DNA of 64,000 nt from Vibrio maerlii. GTDB taxonomy: Bacteria; Pseudomonadota; Gammaproteobacteria; Enterobacterales; Vibrionaceae. The translations under genes were made by a program, and so were the position numbers. Shown here piece by piece: positions 18,030-26,129 of the stretch; the first letter of the stretch is position 1; every line of letters starts with the position of its first letter. The stretch covers positions 1 through 64,000 of the forward strand of contig NZ_QRHC01000007.1 of NCBI RefSeq assembly GCF_003415655.1, written 5' to 3'. Under the pieces are notes generated by a model. It had not been told where the DNA came from. It did no database searches and worked only from the letters and a program-made list of their open reading frames with translations.

Positions 18030-19811
18030 CTAACTTTCCGTTGCCGTTTGTCCTGCTTTCTCGATATTTTCATCGACTGCTTTCACAAGCAACAGACCAA
18101 CACCACCGACAATCGCACCACATAGGATGAACACTAGACGGCCCCATAATGGGTTAGGTAGCAGTGCCATTAGCATCACACCAACACCTGCAACTGCGAT
18201 AAGTTTACCTAGCATTTGACGCTGTTTGTTGTCCAGTTTCTTCTGCTCTGTAGATTCCGCTACAAGTGGAGTATCTAAGTTGTTGAAGAACTTATCAACG
18301 TCTGCTTGACGCTCTTCAGACAGAGGCTTGTAGAACAGCGTTGATACGATGAAGAAACCACCCGTTAATACAATGTGACCTACAAGACCGATAGCAACTT
18401 TCGCATCAGACCATTCACGTTTAGTCAGCTCTTCTAGACCGAATGCAGCTGATACCATCTCTGCATTGATAACGAAACCAACAACATAAGACACGATACC
18501 ACCGACAACCAGCGTACCCCAGCCCGCCCAGTCTGGCGTCTTCTTAATGAAGAAACCAAGGAATGCAGGGATAGTCATTGGGAAGCCGATAAGCGCACCC
18601 ACATACATCATCGTATCGAACAGGCTCAGACCTTTAAGAGAGTTGATGAACTGTGCAATCAAGATGATAGCTACACCAAATACCGTTGACGTAATCTTAG
18701 AAACAGTAACCAGCTCTTTCTCTGTAGCTTGACCCTTACGAACGATTGGCTCATAGAAGTTCTTAACAAAGATACCTGAGTTACGGTTTAGACCTGAATC
18801 CATAGAAGACATGGTCGCTGCGAACATTGCTGCAACAAGTAGACCCACCATACCAGCAGGCATGTATTCACGAACGAAGTATAGGTAAGCAAAGTCAGCT
18901 GCTTTTTTACCTGCTTCAGGGTAAGCCGCTGCTAGGTCAACACCTTGGCCAGCAATGTACCAAGACGGCATGAACCAAATGAATACACCACCTAGCATTA
19001 GAACACACGCAAGCAATGCTGCTTTCTTCGCATTCTTCGAGTCTTTTGCTGCGAGGTAACGGTACGAGTTCAACATGTTATTAGTGATAGAGAATTGCTT
19101 CACGAAGATGAAGAACGCCCAAATACCGAAGATGCTTAGGTAGTTCAGGTTGTTACCCGAAACAAAAGACGCGCCTTCTTGTACAGGGAAGTTGTTCACG
19201 ATTTCGCCGACGCCGCCACCTTGTACAACCGCAACCACGGCACACGTTACTGTTACCGCCATGATGATAACCATCTGCATGAAGTCAGAAGCGATAACCG
19301 CCCATGAGCCACCGGTTACCGACATTGCGAGTACCACAAGACCAGTAGCCCAAATGGTGACGTTCATATCGAAACCGAAGATGCCTGAAGCAATGATAGC
19401 CAACGCGTTCAACCAAACACCTGCAGAGACAACAGAGTTCGGCATAGAAGACCAAGTGAAGACTTGTTCATTCGTGGTACCAAAACGCATACGGATAGCT
19501 TCGATTACCGTCACAACACGAAGTTGACGGAACTTAGGCGCGAAGTACGCGTAGTTCATGAAGTAACCAAAGGCGTTGGCCATAAAGATAACCGCAACCG
19601 CAAAGCCATCGTTGTAGGCTTTACCTGCTGCACCGGTGAATGTCCACGCAGAAAACTGTGTCATAAAGGCTGTTGCACCTACCATCCACCAAAGCATGTT
19701 ACCGCCCCCGCGGAAGTAATCACTGGTGGTATTGGTAAATGTTCTAAACATCCATCCAATGGCAATTAAGAATAGGAAGTAGATTCCTACAATCGCTATG
19801 TTGAGATCCAT
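18030..19811 (-). CDS. Sodium/solute symporter, probable alginate oligomer or DEH importer
   Basis: 593 residues of the SSS (sodium:solute symporter) family, with about 13-14 predicted membrane helices. Family blocks are SDYFRGGGNMLWWMVGATAFM, TQFSAWTFTGAAGKAY, VTGGSWAVIASDFMQM and AAMFAATMSSMDSGLN near the sodium site. It is closely similar to the second symporter at 40650-42401. Such symporters (Toa type) import alginate breakdown products in Vibrio splendidus. Two operator-like sites lie upstream (19888 and 19942). It is divergent from the porin gene. Confidence 0.88.
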   Translation of the reverse strand: MDLNIAIVGIYFLFLIAIGWMFRTFTNTTSDYFRGGGNMLWWMVGATAFMTQFSAWTFTGAAGKAYNDGFAVAVIFMANAFGYFMNYAYFAPKFRQLRVVTVIEAIRMRFGTTNEQVFTWSSMPNSVVSAGVWLNALAIIASGIFGFDMNVTIWATGLVVLAMSVTGGSWAVIASDFMQMVIIMAVTVTCAVVAVVQGGGVGEIVNNFPVQEGASFVSGNNLNYLSIFGIWAFFIFVKQFSITNNMLNSYRYLAAKDSKNAKKAALLACVLMLGGVFIWFMPSWYIAGQGVDLAAAYPEAGKKAADFAYLYFVREYMPAGMVGLLVAAMFAATMSSMDSGLNRNSGIFVKNFYEPIVRKGQATEKELVTVSKITSTVFGVAIILIAQFINSLKGLSLFDTMMYVGALIGFPMTIPAFLGFFIKKTPDWAGWGTLVVGGIVSYVVGFVINAEMVSAAFGLEELTKREWSDAKVAIGLVGHIVLTGGFFIVSTLFYKPLSEERQADVDKFFNNLDTPLVAESTEQKKLDNKQRQMLGKLIAVAGVGVMLMALLPNPLWGRLVFILCGAIVGGVGLLLVKAVDENIEKAGQTATES

Positions 19812-19887
19812 GTCTAAGACCCTCTCGCTCGTTATTAAAGTTTGTAATTAAATTGACGAGGTTAATACTAACTGAGTGAGTCTCTAT

Positions 19888-19898
19888 TTGTACTACAA
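19888..19898. promoter_or_regulatory. Operator-like site TTGTACTACAA upstream of the first symporter
   Basis: Exact fit to TNGTNNNACNA, the consensus of FadR-type GntR operators, with flanking T and T. It lies 77 bases upstream of the symporter start. Confidence 0.55.
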
Positions 19899-19941
19899 TA
19901 ATTCAAAGGCGTGACTTATGATCGAATACTCATTGATAGAT

Positions 19942-19952
19942 TAGTCATACAA
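19942..19952. promoter_or_regulatory. Second operator-like site TAGTCATACAA
   Basis: Fits TNGTNNNACNA and shares the core GTCATACAA with the sites at 36404 and 40167. It lies 54 bases upstream of the first site, five helical turns away. Confidence 0.5.
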
Positions 19953-20133
19953 GTGATCAAGGTCTCATTTTTACATTATCTTGACCGTAGGGAGCTTAAA
20001 AAGGGCAAGTTTGCTTAAGTTACTCTACTAATTAGAAAACTTATCAATAGATGCAACTGGGGATATTTTGACTGGAAATGCACAAATCTAACTTTCAATT
20101 AGACTTTTGTATGATTTTATTTCTTTGCGGATA

Positions 20134-20277
20134 AAAAAACGCTCAAGAGTACCTGCACACTCTTGAGCGTTAAATGGATACAACCTTGGGGGGAGCATTC
20201 CAGAAGACTATAATTGTAATTTTTGGGAGCAATATTCGGTATATATCAACACATCAACGTCGTTGATAATGGGCCTC
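20134..20277 (-). ncRNA. Candidate small RNA between the symporter and porin genes
   Basis: On the minus strand a sigma-70-like promoter (TATACA at 20307-20312, 17-base spacer, TATAAT at 20284-20289) leads to an expected start near 20277. The transcript would be about 140 bases and end at a strong intrinsic terminator (AACGCTCAAGAGT / ACTCTTGAGCGTT, 20138-20171, then seven T). It has a small hairpin (ATCAAC-gac-GTTGAT) and two unpaired C-rich stretches, GCTCCC and GCTCCCCCC, which could pair with Shine-Dalgarno sequences. I see no open reading frame. An operator-like site (20319-20329) lies next to the -35 box. Expression is not shown. Confidence 0.6.
20138..20171 (-). terminator. Terminator of the candidate small RNA
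   Basis: A perfect 13-bp stem with an 8-base loop followed on the minus strand by TTTTTTT. It lies about 330 bases upstream of the symporter start, where it cannot end any annotated gene. Confidence 0.88.
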
Positions 20278-20283
20278 ATACTC

Positions 20284-20312
20284 ATTATAAAAGTACGAGT
20301 TAACTTTGTATA
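20284..20312 (-). promoter_or_regulatory. Sigma-70-like promoter of the candidate small RNA
   Basis: On the minus strand: -35 TATACA, 17-base spacer, -10 TATAAT. Confidence 0.6.
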
Positions 20313-20318
20313 ATCATA

Positions 20319-20329
20319 ATGTAATACAA
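20319..20329. promoter_or_regulatory. Operator-like site ATGTAATACAA
   Basis: Five of six defined bases of TNGTNNNACNA. It is immediately upstream of the -35 box of the candidate small RNA. Confidence 0.35.
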
Positions 20330-20529
20330 TTAAAAGTAAACACCATCTTATTGAATATTTGATCATCTGCACAGTTACGGACAAATTTATAGATTATATA
20401 GATATCACCTTTCTTTATAAATCAACCGCTTATATTGACATATAAGGTTGTAACAGTATGTAACCACTAACTTACTCGTGTTTAGGTGATCGTTCTCACA
20501 GATCAAATCGACTCGAAAATTTAATATAT

Positions 20530-20540
20530 TTGTCATACAT
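20530..20540. promoter_or_regulatory. Operator-like site TTGTCATACAT upstream of the porin
   Basis: Five of six defined bases of TNGTNNNACNA. It shares TTGTCATACA with the exact site at 36404 and lies about 95 bases upstream of the porin start. Confidence 0.5.
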
Positions 20541-20633
20541 GAATACTTAATGATTACTTTCGTTTTGAGCATCAATTGCGTGCTCAGAGAAGTAATCACT
20601 TTTAGAACCATTACATATAATTGGACTAATACA

Positions 20634-21374
20634 ATGACAAAAATGAAACTTCTAACCCTAGCTATTGCATCTGTAGCGGTAACAGGAACAGCAACTGCTG
20701 CTTCTTTTGACTTTCGCCATGAGTACAAGAGTCATACAGATCAACACGCTAGTCGTGTGAAGCTTGCTGATAGCATCGGCAACTTCCTGGTAGACATCGA
20801 AGCTAAGTTTAAAGGCGAAGATGGGGAGTTCATGGAAGATCTTAAGAACAACGGCTGGGAGCTAGGCCTTAACTATCGTCATAAGCTGGATGACAACTGG
20901 ACACTGACCTACGGTATGCCTATTGAAGGCCGTGAAAGCGGTGTTACTTACAAGCCACAGATTCGTGCTACGTACGCGTTTGATAGTATCGATGGCTTGA
21001 GCCTAAGTGCTCGTTACCGTTACGACATGCGCCAAAACACTCGCACTACAGCGTTAAACGACGATGGTACACCAATTGTAGATGAAGATGGCAAGCTAAC
21101 AGAAACTAACGTTGGCAACCAGCGTCGTCACCGTCTAACGTTCAACGCAAACTACGCAATTGAAGATTGGCGTTTCGGCTTTGAAGGTAACTACTATAAG
21201 GCTGATGACTACAACATTTATGATAATGACGATACAAACTACGAGCTAAACGCGACTGCTCGTAAGATCATGGGCCAATGGGCACCGTATGTAGAGTTTG
21301 GTGATGTAAGCACTAGTTCAGAGAAATCAACACGTGAGCTGCGTAGCCGTGTAGGTATTACTTACAGCTTCTAA
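20634..21374 (+). CDS. kdgN: KdgM/KdgN-family oligouronide porin
   Basis: A 246-residue outer-membrane beta-barrel of the KdgM family, which passes oligogalacturonate or oligoalginate. Signal peptide MTKMKLLTLAIASVAVTGTA, cleaved near TAA|SFDF. The mature start SFDFRHEYKSHTDQHASRVKL, alternating strands (LSARYRYDMRQ) and the terminal aromatic residue (GITYSF) are typical. The ATG at 20634 is chosen because it begins the signal peptide; the frame is open 28 codons further. It is the outer-membrane entry point for alginate oligomers. Confidence 0.88.
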   Translation: MTKMKLLTLAIASVAVTGTATAASFDFRHEYKSHTDQHASRVKLADSIGNFLVDIEAKFKGEDGEFMEDLKNNGWELGLNYRHKLDDNWTLTYGMPIEGRESGVTYKPQIRATYAFDSIDGLSLSARYRYDMRQNTRTTALNDDGTPIVDEDGKLTETNVGNQRRHRLTFNANYAIEDWRFGFEGNYYKADDYNIYDNDDTNYELNATARKIMGQWAPYVEFGDVSTSSEKSTRELRSRVGITYSF

Positions 21375-21396
21375 TGATAACAAGTCACAGATACAC

Positions 21397-21421
21397 AAAA
21401 GCCAGCGATTGCTGGCTTTTC
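21397..21421 (+). terminator. Terminator after the porin gene
   Basis: AAAAGCCAGC-gatt-GCTGGCTTTT. Confidence 0.88.
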
Positions 21422-21445
21422 TCGTTTAATCAATAGTGAAAATAA

Positions 21446-22150
21446 TCAATGGCTTAATTTAAACAGCTGACCAAAATTGGTTTTACTTCCGTTGATGCGT
21501 TTACTTTGTGCCAGTAACAGTTCAGCAGTGGCAACAGCGTCAGTTAATGCATTGTGGCCATGGTATTCTGGTAAACCGTAGCGATGCCTTGTTGCCCAGA
21601 GGGAAACGTCAATCTCGTCTGCTTGGTTAAGCGCTTGCGCGAGTTTCTTCTCGATACACATGGTATCCACCCAAAGCAAAGGAAACTCAGGTGCACTGTA
21701 GTTTAGCGCTAGGTATTGTCGAAAGAACTGTGACTCCACCACGCAAGCATGGGCAACGAGCACTTTACCTCTTGCAGCTTCGAGAAATGAACTCATTGCA
21801 TCATGGATAGGCACACCATCTTCAAGCATTTGCGGGGTGATATGGTTGATCACCGCAGTTTCAGGGTTTATTTGTGAGCTGTCATCAATATAAATATGAT
21901 GAGCACCTGCTAAGTCGATACGCTCACCACTCACCGTTACCCAACCAATGGATAGAATAATATCTCGTTCGCTATCCAACCCCGTTGTTTCTAAATCGAC
22001 AACAATATACTCAAGCTCATTTGCTACCGTTTCGATCGTTGGATTTATATCGGTAATTAGGTCCTTAAGCATTTTAGGCGCGGACGTGCTTTGTAGATAT
22101 TGTTCTCGGCCTCGTAAAAACTTCAGTAAAGGATGGAAGTAGCGGATCAT
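21446..22150 (-). CDS. DnaQ-like 3'-5' exonuclease
   Basis: 234 residues of the DEDDh exonuclease superfamily (RNase T / DNA polymerase III epsilon). Exo I is VVDLETTGLD, with the metal-binding Asp and Glu; a mid-motif ends in HACVVESQFF; Exo III is GLPEYHGHNALTDAVATAEL, with the DEDDh histidine and aspartate. The first 40 residues precede the fold. It overlaps the CBS/nucleotidyltransferase gene by four bases and is surely co-translated with it, a pairing familiar in gamma-proteobacteria. Confidence 0.88.
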   Translation of the reverse strand: MIRYFHPLLKFLRGREQYLQSTSAPKMLKDLITDINPTIETVANELEYIVVDLETTGLDSERDIILSIGWVTVSGERIDLAGAHHIYIDDSSQINPETAVINHITPQMLEDGVPIHDAMSSFLEAARGKVLVAHACVVESQFFRQYLALNYSAPEFPLLWVDTMCIEKKLAQALNQADEIDVSLWATRHRYGLPEYHGHNALTDAVATAELLLAQSKRINGSKTNFGQLFKLSH

Positions 22151-24012
22151 TGACGGCTCCCGAAGCGTACCTTAGCGGCATCTTGCAGATCGGCAATGAT
22201 TCTAAACGCATCTTTTAAGTGGTTGCGTTCAAAGCTCCCAAAGCTATTCGGATCGATATGGTTATCAGGGGTCTTGCCATGTTTTAATGCTTCAAGTTGG
22301 TGGCTGAAGCGGAAAGATAGGATGTACTGATAAGCACCAAGAATATTCTTCATCGCATCTTCGCTTAACACGCCTTTCTCATGAGCTGCCTTGAATCGTT
22401 CGTCCGTTGCTGATTCATCTGATTCAACCGCTAAACCATAGATTCGTGCGAGGTCGATAATCAGATTGATCGCATACTTCTTCACATTAAGTGTTTTTTT
22501 GTTTTCCCCTGACTTCTCAAGAACTAGGCTATTGAAAATTCCCAATGGTGGATTGGTATTAATCGCATCGTTCGTCAGCATGCCAAGAAACTCGCGGTTG
22601 TCGCGAATATTGGCATGCATTTCGTCGCGTAGGATGCGCTCGAAATCGCTATTGCCATAGATAGAGCGGATTTCTAGGAAAACACTGATATTGAGCAGGC
22701 GCTCATATTCAGGGTTTGCCACCCACTTCTTATAGTAATGCTTCCAAACTTTCAGAGGCTGACACCATTTTGGCGTCGCAGCCATGTACTTACCGGGGCA
22801 AAGAGGATAATCACAAGCGGCGAGTCCGTTGGTTACGATCATCGCAAGGTGTTTGAAATAAATACGGTCGTTCTCGGTCGCACTGTCATCCAACACAATG
22901 GCGCTGTCTTGGTCGGAAAGCATGTGGACTTCATTACGAGCATGTGAACCCGCCACTAACCAAGAGAAATCACAGGGCGGTGGACCGAGTTTATCAATCG
23001 CAATTTGAATCAAACGCTTGGTGTAGGCATCCATGATCATGGTCATCACTTTGCCTATCACTTCAGGAGCCACTTTGCCTTCAACCAGTGCCTCAAAAAT
23101 GGCTTGTCGTTCTGGAGTAAAGCTAGATAAAGACTTCACGCTGCCAGCGTATTTGATCTTTTCAATGAGGAAGATTGCTTGAACACGGTGATTTTGTACC
23201 AAGTGTGTCGTTGTCAAAAGACCCACAACCTTGTTGTCCTTAACCACAGGAAGGTTACGAATGTTGAACTGCATCATCATCGAAGCAGCATGGAGAACCA
23301 AGTCATCCGGCTTGACGGTAAGAGGGGATAGGGTCATTACTTCCGAGATCGCAGTGGAGGTTGGGACATCTTTTGCGATGACTCGTTTCGTCATATCACG
23401 ATCAGTAATAAGACCAACGATTTTTTCGTTCTCGTAAATTACCGCGCAAGGTGAGCGTTGTGTAAGCATCTCGGTAGCAACGTATTTGATGCTTTGATCG
23501 GCGGTCGCTATTGCGACTCGCCCACTCGCGACCTCATCAACACGGCGAATGAAGATACCTTTTTCTTTATTCGACCATACGACATCAAGTGCTGACTTGA
23601 GGCGTACTTGAGCTTGGGTTGCAAACAGCTCCGCGCCCTCTGGATACACCTTAAATAAGGTCTGCAGTGAGTGATAAGGGATGATGTAGATTAAACTATT
23701 CTCAATAGCAACCGCTTGATAATGTTCACCTTGGTTGTTTTGCTGAACGAGAGTAGTAAAACCAAACAAGTCTTCAGGGCCAAGGCGTGCGCGCAGGACA
23801 CCATCGTTTTTACGCTGCTCCATTGAACCGGTACGAACAATGTAAAGTGACTTCTTCTGACTCTTATCGCATAGGTCAATTTGCTCACCTTTTGACAGGT
23901 AAGTGATCTGAACCGTTGAGGCAATTTCTCTTAGTAGCTTTTTAGGTAGTTTATCGAATGGATCAATCTGGCTAAGAAACTGAATGATATTAGGCAACAA
24001 GGGATCAGACAT
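22147..24012 (-). CDS. Cyclic-nucleotide-binding, CBS and DUF294 nucleotidyltransferase protein
   Basis: 621 residues with a clear order: cNMP-binding domain (about 15-135, LYIVRTGSMEQR), a CBS pair (about 155-275, VGLITDRDMTKRVIAKDVP and NIRNLPVVKDNKVVGLLTT), a DUF294 nucleotidyltransferase-like domain (WLVAGSHARNEVHMLSDQDSAIV, with GS...D-D metal-site pattern), and the DUF294 C-terminal helical domain. It looks like a GlnD-type signalling protein. The substrate is unknown. It is followed by the exonuclease gene with a four-base overlap. Confidence 0.87.
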   Translation of the reverse strand: MSDPLLPNIIQFLSQIDPFDKLPKKLLREIASTVQITYLSKGEQIDLCDKSQKKSLYIVRTGSMEQRKNDGVLRARLGPEDLFGFTTLVQQNNQGEHYQAVAIENSLIYIIPYHSLQTLFKVYPEGAELFATQAQVRLKSALDVVWSNKEKGIFIRRVDEVASGRVAIATADQSIKYVATEMLTQRSPCAVIYENEKIVGLITDRDMTKRVIAKDVPTSTAISEVMTLSPLTVKPDDLVLHAASMMMQFNIRNLPVVKDNKVVGLLTTTHLVQNHRVQAIFLIEKIKYAGSVKSLSSFTPERQAIFEALVEGKVAPEVIGKVMTMIMDAYTKRLIQIAIDKLGPPPCDFSWLVAGSHARNEVHMLSDQDSAIVLDDSATENDRIYFKHLAMIVTNGLAACDYPLCPGKYMAATPKWCQPLKVWKHYYKKWVANPEYERLLNISVFLEIRSIYGNSDFERILRDEMHANIRDNREFLGMLTNDAINTNPPLGIFNSLVLEKSGENKKTLNVKKYAINLIIDLARIYGLAVESDESATDERFKAAHEKGVLSEDAMKNILGAYQYILSFRFSHQLEALKHGKTPDNHIDPNSFGSFERNHLKDAFRIIADLQDAAKVRFGSRQ

Positions 24013-24140
24013 AATCGTACAAACCTTAAATAGTATTATTATATTAATCTTTATCTAATATAGCAGTTGTCGATGAGTATAGAAAGTAGGGTAAACCTGA
24101 ATGGCGTTAGATTGGCTAACCGTTGACAGTAACCCAAAAG

Positions 24141-24273
24141 TGTCATTCCTTACCGCGAGGAACGAGCTAGATAGGGAATCTGACCTAAGTGATGAACGGC
24201 AGTATTGCTTTGAAGTTCTGCCTAGGTGTTGTAGCGAGTAATTGCGAAGGTAGCTTAGAGCTCAAAGATGACA
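24141..24273. repeat. Vibrio-type intergenic repeat, about 133 bp
   Basis: Starts TGTCATTCC and ends in ATGACA. The GAGGAACGAGC...AGGGAATCT segment resembles repeats dispersed in many vibrio genomes (from memory, not searched). No coding potential. It fills most of the 335-base spacer between the GntR and CBS genes. Confidence 0.45.
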
Positions 24274-24285
24274 GGTTTTAACTCA

Positions 24286-24311
24286 TAAAAAACGCGCCAT
24301 TTGGCGCGTTT
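24286..24311 (-). terminator. Terminator of the first GntR regulator gene
   Basis: AAACGCGCC / GGCGCGTTT stem followed on the minus strand by T residues. Confidence 0.88.
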
Positions 24312-24347
24312 CAATGATTCGACGTTAGTGTTTATGACCAAGCTAAC

Positions 24348-25067
24348 TTAGGCTCCAGTTGCCACTCTGTGATTTGCGTCGATAAGATGGTTTGCTGACG
24401 CTTGACGCGCTTTATCGCTGTTTCCTGCCATGATTGCATCGTAAATCTGACGGTGTTCATTAATACAGGTGCTGCCTTCCTCTGAAGAATGGGCAATAAA
24501 GTTTACGAACATCGTAGTTAGGATGTTGCCAAACGGCAGATAGAAATCATTACCTGTCGCGTTGAAAATCAGACTATGGAAACGAGTATCTACGTCCATC
24601 CATTTTTCTTGATCAAAGACTGGTGATTCGGCTACTTCTACCATCTCTTGAAAGGTTTCAGAAAGTTGAATGCGTTGCTCTGCTGTAGCGAATTGTGCAG
24701 CTAGTGCACACGCTTCAGGCTCAATTGCACGGCGAAGACCAAGGAATTGACCACAGAATTGGTCAGTATCAGCCAGACCATCCATCCACTCGATAAGTTG
24801 TGGGTCAAGGAAGTTCCAGTAGGCGCGGTCAATAACTTTAGTGCCTACTTTTGGACGAGACTGAAGTAGACCTTTTGAGGTAAGCAGCTTTACTGCTTCA
24901 CGTAGGGCAGTACGACTCACGCCAAATTGCTCGCAGAGCTCCATTTCACCAGGGAGAATAGAACCTTGAGCCAGTTTGCCTGAAAGAATGCCACGTGCGA
25001 TCTCTCGAGCGACTTGGACGTGCAGGCTACGTTTTGAACCTGCGATAGAGTTAAATGCACCAGACAT
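24348..25067 (-). CDS. FadR-type GntR transcriptional regulator (first copy)
   Basis: About 239 residues. The N-terminal winged helix has VAREIARGILSGKLAQGSILPG, LCEQFGVSRTALREAVKLLTS and KGLLQSRPKVGTKV. The C-terminal FCD domain (about 95-235) has the metal-ligand pattern expected of the family (D..FH, H). The FCD domain usually binds a carboxylic-acid effector, so an alginate monomer derivative such as KDG is plausible. A GTG start nine bases upstream is possible; the ATG is chosen. It is divergent from a paralog at 25352. Both are candidates for binding the ATTGTnnnACAAT sites. Confidence 0.9.
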   Translation of the reverse strand: MSGAFNSIAGSKRSLHVQVAREIARGILSGKLAQGSILPGEMELCEQFGVSRTALREAVKLLTSKGLLQSRPKVGTKVIDRAYWNFLDPQLIEWMDGLADTDQFCGQFLGLRRAIEPEACALAAQFATAEQRIQLSETFQEMVEVAESPVFDQEKWMDVDTRFHSLIFNATGNDFYLPFGNILTTMFVNFIAHSSEEGSTCINEHRQIYDAIMAGNSDKARQASANHLIDANHRVATGA

Positions 25068-25351
25068 ATTGTTCACTTAATATTTATGTATTATTTAAGC
25101 CTTACTATATCACTATAGCAAATAGTCACCAAATGATTGCGTGGTGATTTAGGCGTATGCTTCACACTTTTATCAGTAGCTGAAAATCATTCTCATGCTC
25201 ACTTGATTTCTTATGTTTATTACGAGGGCTAAAACCATTTAGGTCACGCCAGAGATCACAGAATTTATAAGGATTGTTGAGAAATAGAATACTCTTACAA
25301 AGTGTTATTGTATTATTATATAAAAATATAACGACTCAGTTGGAGCATTGA

Positions 25352-26068
25352 ATGGCAGAGTTTTCTCAAGTTGCGGATTCAAGCCGCAAGATTCACGTTC
25401 AAGTTGCCAGGCAAATCGCTCGCAAGATTCTGTCAGGGGAGCTTGAAGAACAAGAAAAATTACCCAGTGAGCTAGAACTCTGTGACCTGTTTGGCGTTAG
25501 CCGAACAGCGCTACGTGAGTCTACTAAGCTTCTATCAGCGAAAGGTCTCATTGAGTCTAAGCCGAAAGTGGGTACTCGTATACAACCGAGAAACAATTGG
25601 CACTTTCTTGATCCTCAATTACTAGAATGGATTCAAGACCTGGAAGATACACAACCATTTTTAGAGCAATTCTTAGGCCTAAGAAAAGCGATTGAACCAG
25701 AGGCGTGTGCGTTGGCTGCAACCAAAGCAACGGTTGAGCAACGAAAAGAGATTTCGGTTATTTTCCAAAGAATGGTCAAAGCGGCTGATGCGTTCGACTA
25801 TCAGAGCTGGACCGAGAACGATCACCAATTTCATCAAGTGATTTTCTTGTCTACGGGGAATCAGTTCTATATCCCATTTGGTAATATTCTTTCGACGATA
25901 TTCCGTCAGTTCATTGACCATTCCGCTGAAGGCGGGCGCTTCTGTCTCGATGAACACCGAGCTATCTACGAGGCGATAATGTCTGGCAATAGCTGTGAGG
26001 CTAGGATTGCATCACATAACTTGTTGAGCCCTGAAAACCAAAAGTTCTCGCAAGTCGCTAATGGATAA
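25352..26068 (+). CDS. FadR-type GntR transcriptional regulator (second copy)
   Basis: 238 residues, clearly paralogous to the divergent gene at 24348-25067: VARQIARKILSGELEEQEKLPS, LCDLFGVSRTALRESTKLLSA and GLIESKPKVGTRI. The FCD domain carries a similar D..FH and late histidine pattern. TTGGAG precedes the ATG. The AT-rich spacer between the two genes contains the half-match TTGTATTATTA (25306-25316), so cross- or auto-regulation is possible. It is probably the alginate-locus regulator or one of a pair. Confidence 0.9.
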   Translation: MAEFSQVADSSRKIHVQVARQIARKILSGELEEQEKLPSELELCDLFGVSRTALRESTKLLSAKGLIESKPKVGTRIQPRNNWHFLDPQLLEWIQDLEDTQPFLEQFLGLRKAIEPEACALAATKATVEQRKEISVIFQRMVKAADAFDYQSWTENDHQFHQVIFLSTGNQFYIPFGNILSTIFRQFIDHSAEGGRFCLDEHRAIYEAIMSGNSCEARIASHNLLSPENQKFSQVANG

Positions 26069-26072
26069 TATT

Positions 26073-26106
26073 AAACGCAGCAGAGTAAAGCTGCGTTTCC
26101 TTTTTC
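26073..26106 (+). terminator. Terminator after the second GntR gene
   Basis: AAACGCAGC / GCTGCGTTT stem, then CCTTTTTC. Confidence 0.85.
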
Positions 26107-26129
26107 TACCAACCCATTATTGAGCACCA

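Noticed and set aside
20405..20728. 107-codon minus-strand open frame over the porin start
   Set aside because: It lies across the porin promoter and signal peptide; its sequence is explained by the reverse of those codons.
25306..25316. TTGTATTATTA as an operator between the GntR genes
   Set aside because: Only half of the motif is present in a very AT-rich stretch; too weak to list as a site.
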